A DNA stretch of 64,000 nucleotides from Opitutaceae bacterium (GTDB lineage Bacteria > Verrucomicrobiota > Verrucomicrobiia > Opitutales > Opitutaceae). The DNA lies in assembly GCA_028284235.1 (NCBI GenBank), contig JANQSC010000003.1, positions 1-64,000 on the forward strand, in the 5' to 3' direction. Below, in pieces: positions 60,886-64,000 of the stretch. Each line of letters opens with the position of its first letter. The stretch's first letter is position 1. The position numbers and the translations under genes are program-made. The notes below the pieces were generated by a model. It was not told the origin of the DNA, searched no databases, and worked only from the letters and a program-made list of their open reading frames with translations.

Positions 60886-61305
60886 TTAGAAACCGTCGCG
60901 TTGCTGGCGCCGGTCGCCGCGTCGCGAGCCTTTTCCGCCACCGCCGCCGCGATAGCCTCCGCCACCACCGCCGCCGTAGCCTCCGCCACCACCGCCGTAG
61001 CCGCCGCCACCGCCGCCGCCGCGATAGCCACCGCCACCGCCGCCTCCGCCGCGCGGGCGTTCGGGGCGAGGGGTTGCCTCACGCACTCGGAGTTCGCGTC
61101 CCAGGAGCTCGCTTCCGTTGAGCGATTCGATCGCGTTGTTCGCTTCGTCGGATTCGGTCATGGTTACGAACGCGAAACCACGCGGTCTTCCCGTTTCGCG
61201 ATCCATGATCAGTTTTACAGATTCGACCGTTCCGAATGTCGCGAATGCTTCGCGGACGTCATCTTCCGATGCGTCGAATGACAGATTGCCTACGTATATG
61301 TCCAT
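60886..61305 (-). CDS. Glycine-rich RRM RNA-binding protein
   Basis: This 139-residue protein has an N-terminal RNA-recognition motif (residues 1-78) with RNP2 (IYVGNLS) and RNP1 (RGFAFVTM), both with the aromatic residues that stack on RNA. A tail of almost pure Gly with Tyr and Arg (about 90-130, runs of GGGGG with YRGG and YGG) follows. Bacterial RRM proteins of this type resemble cold-induced Rbp proteins of cyanobacteria and the PVC group. They are likely RNA-binding and possibly phase-separating. Start ATG at 61305; a strong terminator follows. Very GC-rich codons in the tail explain the long shadow frames. Confidence 0.92.
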   Translation of the reverse strand: MDIYVGNLSFDASEDDVREAFATFGTVESVKLIMDRETGRPRGFAFVTMTESDEANNAIESLNGSELLGRELRVREATPRPERPRGGGGGGGGYRGGGGGGGYGGGGGGYGGGGGGGYRGGGGGKGSRRGDRRQQRDGF

Positions 61306-61474
61306 TTTGAAAAAGCGCCTTCTCTAAAAATGCAGAGCGGACAGCTGGCGCCTCCATCAACCCTACGTGAAAACGCGCCGTCTCGAGCGGATTCCCAACT
61401 GATTAAGGCTCCCATTGATAGGCTTGCGGGCCGTTATTGCAAGGCGTAAACGGCGCAATGTCCTCAGTCGTGAG

Positions 61475-62503
61475 CTACGAAGCGGTATCTTTCGCTGGAA
61501 GCCCGACCGCCGCGTATCCCTTGTCCGTAATGATGCGGCCTTGAGGCGTTCGTTGCAGGAATCCGTTTTGTATCAGGTAGGGCTCGTGAACTTCCTCCAG
61601 AGTGTCGGGTTCCTCTCCAACGGCGACGGCGATCGTGTTCAATCCCACCGGGCCGCCCTTGTAGGTTTCCGCGATTGCAGAGAGGATGCGCTTGTCCATT
61701 TCGTCGAGCCCGCGCTGGTCGATCTCGAGAAGCTCGAGGGCTTTGCTGGCGATTTCGCGGGTAATCACTCCGTCGCCTTTTTCCTCCGCGTAGTCGCGAA
61801 CGAAATACACGAGGTTATTGGCGATCCGGGGCGTGCCGCGCGAACGGTTGGCGATTTCCAGTCCGCCGGGAGTATCCACTTCGATGTTCAGCAGGTCGCA
61901 GCTGCGTTTTACGATGCTGAGCAGGTGTTCGGAGGAATAGTAGTCGAGTCGCGTTTGCAGCGTAAAACGGCTGCGCAGCGGCGCGGTGAGCAGACCGCTT
62001 CGGGTGGTCGCTCCGACCAGCGTGAATTTGGGAATGTTCAGACGGACCGAGCGGGCATTGGGTCCCTGGTCGATCATGATGTCGATGCGATAGTCCTCCA
62101 TCGCCGAGTAGAGGTATTCTTCAACGGTTTTGGGGAGACGATGGATTTCGTCGATGAAGAGAATGTCCCCTTCTTGCAAGTTCGTGAGCATGCCGGCGAG
62201 ATCGCTGGCTTTTTCGATTACAGGTCCGGAGGTGACGCGAACATTGGTCCCCATCTCCGTCCCGAGGATGAAGGACAGGCTCGTTTTCCCCAGGCCGGGC
62301 GGGCCGCTGAGGAGAACGTGGTTCAAGGGCTCGCCTCGTTTGCGGGCGGCGCCGGACATGATGCGCAAGCGCTCGATTGTCTTTTCCTGACCGACGAATT
62401 CCTCGAAGGAGTGGGGCCTGAGAATCGACTCGGTCTGGTTGTTCAAAGAGGTTTCGAGCGCATTCGAATAGAAGTCGGCGCCGGTGTGTGTGGGTTCGCT
62501 CAT
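61475..62503 (-). CDS. ruvB: Holliday junction branch-migration ATPase RuvB
   Basis: RuvB forms hexameric rings that drive branch migration with RuvA. The 342-residue protein has Walker A GPPGLGKT at residues 67-74, Walker B ILFIDEIH (about 114-121), GATTRSGLLTAPLRSRF (sensor I region) and the C-terminal winged helix with GPVGLNTIAVAVGEE and EPYLIQNGFLQRTPQGR. Length fits the family. Start ATG at 62503, downstream of the disordered Arg-rich gene on the same strand, but separated from it by a terminator, so it has its own promoter. ruvA and ruvC are not here. Confidence 0.96.
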   Translation of the reverse strand: MSEPTHTGADFYSNALETSLNNQTESILRPHSFEEFVGQEKTIERLRIMSGAARKRGEPLNHVLLSGPPGLGKTSLSFILGTEMGTNVRVTSGPVIEKASDLAGMLTNLQEGDILFIDEIHRLPKTVEEYLYSAMEDYRIDIMIDQGPNARSVRLNIPKFTLVGATTRSGLLTAPLRSRFTLQTRLDYYSSEHLLSIVKRSCDLLNIEVDTPGGLEIANRSRGTPRIANNLVYFVRDYAEEKGDGVITREIASKALELLEIDQRGLDEMDKRILSAIAETYKGGPVGLNTIAVAVGEEPDTLEEVHEPYLIQNGFLQRTPQGRIITDKGYAAVGLPAKDTAS

Positions 62504-62576
62504 CTGGGCTGGGATCCGTTTTCGGGATCGATTGAGAGTAAGATCAAGTGGGCGTCCGAGCGCAAGCGCTGGGAAA

Positions 62577-62612
62577 CGAAAAACCCCGCTGCGGCTAAGC
62601 GGCAGCGGGGTT
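62577..62612 (-). terminator. Rho-independent terminator of the Arg-rich protein gene
   Basis: On the minus strand AACCCCGCTGC (plus-strand 62602-62612) pairs with GCAGCGGGGTT (plus-strand 62582-62592) around a short loop, then T residues follow. It lies 14 bp beyond the stop codon of the gene at 62626-63552 and upstream of ruvB, so it isolates the two genes. Confidence 0.85.
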
Positions 62613-62625
62613 GAAAGGAATTGAC

Positions 62626-63552
62626 CTATTCGGAGGGCGCTTGGTTGCGCTCGCCGCGTGGCCGGCGTCTACGGCGTCGGCGTTGTCCGCCGTCCTCGTG
62701 TCCGCCCTCGCCGCGTGGGCGACGGTTGCGGTTGGAGCGACGCCGGCGATTGCCGTTGGGACGTTCGCCCTTGAACTCGCCGTCGGGGCCGCGATTCGGA
62801 CCTCCGCGACGTCTGCGCCGCCGGTTTTGCGAACGCTTGCGGGCCGGCTTCTTTGGAGGCTCGGGCTCGCTCGAGAATAGCGACTTGGGCCAGCCGAAAA
62901 AACCGGTCTTCTTCGCTTCGCTTTTAGGCGGCGTGTACGACGCTTCGGGCTCGGGGCGTTTCCGCGGCTCGGCTCGCTTTCCGTCTTTGGAAGGGCTGAA
63001 TTCTTCAACCGGACGTTGAGCGACTCGCTTGGAGTTGTCGGCGGACGCAATGCGTTTGGGGCGATCTTCCTCGGTGGAAGTTGCGGTTTCCGCGGGCTCG
63101 GCGGAAGGGTAGGCTTCCAATTCGGAGTCTGCGGCGGGCTCGCTTGCTTCGTCGCTTTGACTCGCTTCGCGCGGCTCGCGGCGGCGGTCCTCGCGTCTTC
63201 CGCGACGTTCCCCTCGGTCACTTCGATCGCGCCGTCTGGACGGACCGTCGGATTGATCGCCTCCGATCAGCTCTTCGGGCGCCGTTGACCGGACGACGAG
63301 ATCGTCCATCTCGACAATGTCGTCGTCCTCGTAGGGGCCTCGAATCTGGTCGAGCGTTTTCGCGGAAGGCGAGGTGGGCGCGCCCGGGCGGCGCTTGCGT
63401 GTTCCATACAAGATGGACTGGGTTTCTTTGGGGGCTGGTTCAGGAGTTTCCGCTTCGGCGGGATTCCCGGCGTCTTGCTCGGCTTCGGCCTCGGGGGCCG
63501 CCTCGTCAGCGCCGCTCTCCAGCTCCTCGTCTTTTTGTTCTTTTTCAGACAT
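62626..63552 (-). CDS. Disordered Arg- and Glu-rich protein with RNA-binding-like tail
   Basis: The 308-residue protein has no folded domain visible. Residues 1-60 are Glu/Ala-rich. Then come Arg/Asp-rich stretches (RRRDRSDRGERRGRREDRRREPRE, about 112-135) and a C-terminal tail of Arg, Gly and Asn (about 240-308) with RRRRRRGG runs. The short segment KTGFFGWPKSLF (about 222-233) looks like a conserved linear motif. Such chains often bind RNA or scaffold ribonucleoproteins, but no function is known to me. The ATG at 63552 is preferred over one at 63588 because it begins the acidic region. Codon use is GC-rich like the rest. It has its own terminator. Confidence 0.6.
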   Translation of the reverse strand: MSEKEQKDEELESGADEAAPEAEAEQDAGNPAEAETPEPAPKETQSILYGTRKRRPGAPTSPSAKTLDQIRGPYEDDDIVEMDDLVVRSTAPEELIGGDQSDGPSRRRDRSDRGERRGRREDRRREPREASQSDEASEPAADSELEAYPSAEPAETATSTEEDRPKRIASADNSKRVAQRPVEEFSPSKDGKRAEPRKRPEPEASYTPPKSEAKKTGFFGWPKSLFSSEPEPPKKPARKRSQNRRRRRRGGPNRGPDGEFKGERPNGNRRRRSNRNRRPRGEGGHEDGGQRRRRRRRPRGERNQAPSE

Positions 63553-64000
63553 GTGTTTTGTTTTTGGCGTGTATCGGAATGGTTCCATCGATCACGCGGT
63601 GGATGTTCGTTTCCTTGTTCGGCGGCGTCGCCCTGCGTCGTGTAGGGTCATGCGTATATTCGCCGCGAGAAAGGGCTACTCTATGGATCTGGAGGAAAAT
63701 TCAACCTTTATTACTGCTGACTGGATTGCGGGGGGTGTGTTTTAAAGTGTCGTCTGATGCGGCTTCCTTTCAGAACGAATCCCAGACCTGACCCTCGTAT
63801 TCCCACTTAACTTTCCAAGGTTGGAAAGTTAAGTGGGGGCATGCAAGGGAGGGTTGTCCCTAGCAGGGTCCCGGGACGTTGCCGTCCGATGCGCCTTCAT
63901 TTCAGAACGAATCGCAGACGTTGTTCTCGCAAAGCACTCGCGTGGCTTCCGTTAGTTCGGAGCGCTTGACATGGCTCGTCGTCGATTACAGCCAACCCTC
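63553..64000. other. 448-bp gap at the window end: promoter region and modular repeat
   Basis: From 63553 to about 63742 no gene or repeat was recognised; it must contain the promoter of the Arg-rich protein gene, but clear boxes were not assigned. From 63743 the modular hairpin repeat occupies the rest and continues past the window edge. Confidence 0.6.
63743..64000. repeat. Modular repeat, locus 2 (A-hairpin-C, then A'-B'), cut by the window edge
   Basis: Module A is 63743-63798, the hairpin (same 36 bp) 63802-63837, and module C 63838-63880. A second partial A (63882-63930) is followed by module B (63931-64000), which ends in AACCCTC exactly where the hairpin would begin again in locus 1. 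The first unit thus lacks B, while the second has it. The conserved ACCCTC and GAGGGT pair flanks the hairpin as in locus 1, while the bases between differ. It lies about 190 bp upstream of the Arg-rich protein gene. Confidence 0.75.

Noticed and set aside
59817..61082. Minus-strand frame of 421 codons across the acidic protein gene and the RRM gene tail
   Set aside because: Starts inside a Gly-tail shadow (Ala/Val repeats) and is antisense to a signal-peptide gene.
61430..61454. Short inverted repeat GCCGTT...AACGGC after ruvB
   Set aside because: Six-base arms with a 13-nt loop and no T-run; could be chance in the gap before the RRM gene.

Overview
The window looks like a chromosomal segment of a marine or aquatic Verrucomicrobiota bacterium, most likely class Opitutia (Puniceicoccales-like). 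Reasons: a complete Amuc_1102-1101-1100-1099-1098 type pilus-like operon, which is characteristic of Verrucomicrobiota; a eukaryote-style UDP-sugar pyrophosphorylase common in the PVC group; a REP-associated tyrosine transposase (RAYT); GC-rich codon use that produces long antisense shadow frames; and a dense set of housekeeping genes. Taxonomy is inferred from gene content only. No plasmid, prophage or CRISPR signature is seen.

Layout. 1-2.4 kb: a ClpX-like AAA+ ATPase (cut by the window edge), an HU/IHF-type protein and histidyl-tRNA synthetase. 2.5-8.9 kb: an accessory 2-aminoethylphosphonate catabolic unit, with an XylR-type regulator, two tandem palindromes, then phnA-phnY-MFS transporter-phnW. 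It would take 2-AEP through phosphonoacetaldehyde and phosphonoacetate to acetate and phosphate. A RAYT gene abuts it tail to tail. 10-18.7 kb: an alpha/beta hydrolase, then a tight six-gene operon serA-plsY-hom-lysC-thrC-cimA (serine, aspartate-family and citramalate steps plus one phospholipid enzyme). 18.7-25.6 kb: cardiolipin synthase, a possible Ogt remnant, a GspB/ExeA pair, an FtsB-like protein, a UDP-sugar pyrophosphorylase and an orphan PAS/receiver protein. 25.7-30.2 kb: a REP-like inverted repeat, the pyruvate dehydrogenase operon pdhABC, a Nudix hydrolase and a MITE-like element. 30.2-38.2 kb: the pilus-like operon ending in a secretin, followed by a 5'-3' exonuclease. 38.2-44.7 kb: repeats, a CAU-anticodon tRNA, a TPR protein, a DinG helicase, an L,D-transpeptidase, asd, a secreted protein, a secreted nucleoside hydrolase-like protein and tRNA-Val. 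44.8-50.2 kb: ilvN, hemC, a cobA-hemD fusion, a DegT aminotransferase, trpF and a secreted protein, ending at a clear terminator. 50.3-58.3 kb: ffh, an Lrp/AsnC regulator with its aminotransferase, der, fmt, a LysM protein and parB. 58.4-64 kb: secreted proteins, an N-acetylmuramoyl-L-alanine amidase, a glycine-rich RRM protein, ruvB and an Arg-rich disordered protein.

The least explained material is non-coding. A modular repeat with a 36-bp hairpin (17-bp arms, GG loop) occurs at 51.8-52.0 kb and again, partly duplicated, at 63.7-64.0 kb. Two 36-bp copies of a sequence built from 9-10 bp TATAGG-type units lie just after stop codons at 38.3 and 43.3 kb. A 99/100-bp tandem duplication sits against the 3' end of the CAU tRNA. 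GTAGGGCC-ended palindromes are scattered through several gaps and may be the substrates of the RAYT. The best protein-level candidates for new biology are the pilus-like operon with its fused PilM-PilN protein, the phosphonate operon under a sugar-type regulator, and the zinc-finger-less ClpX-like ATPase.
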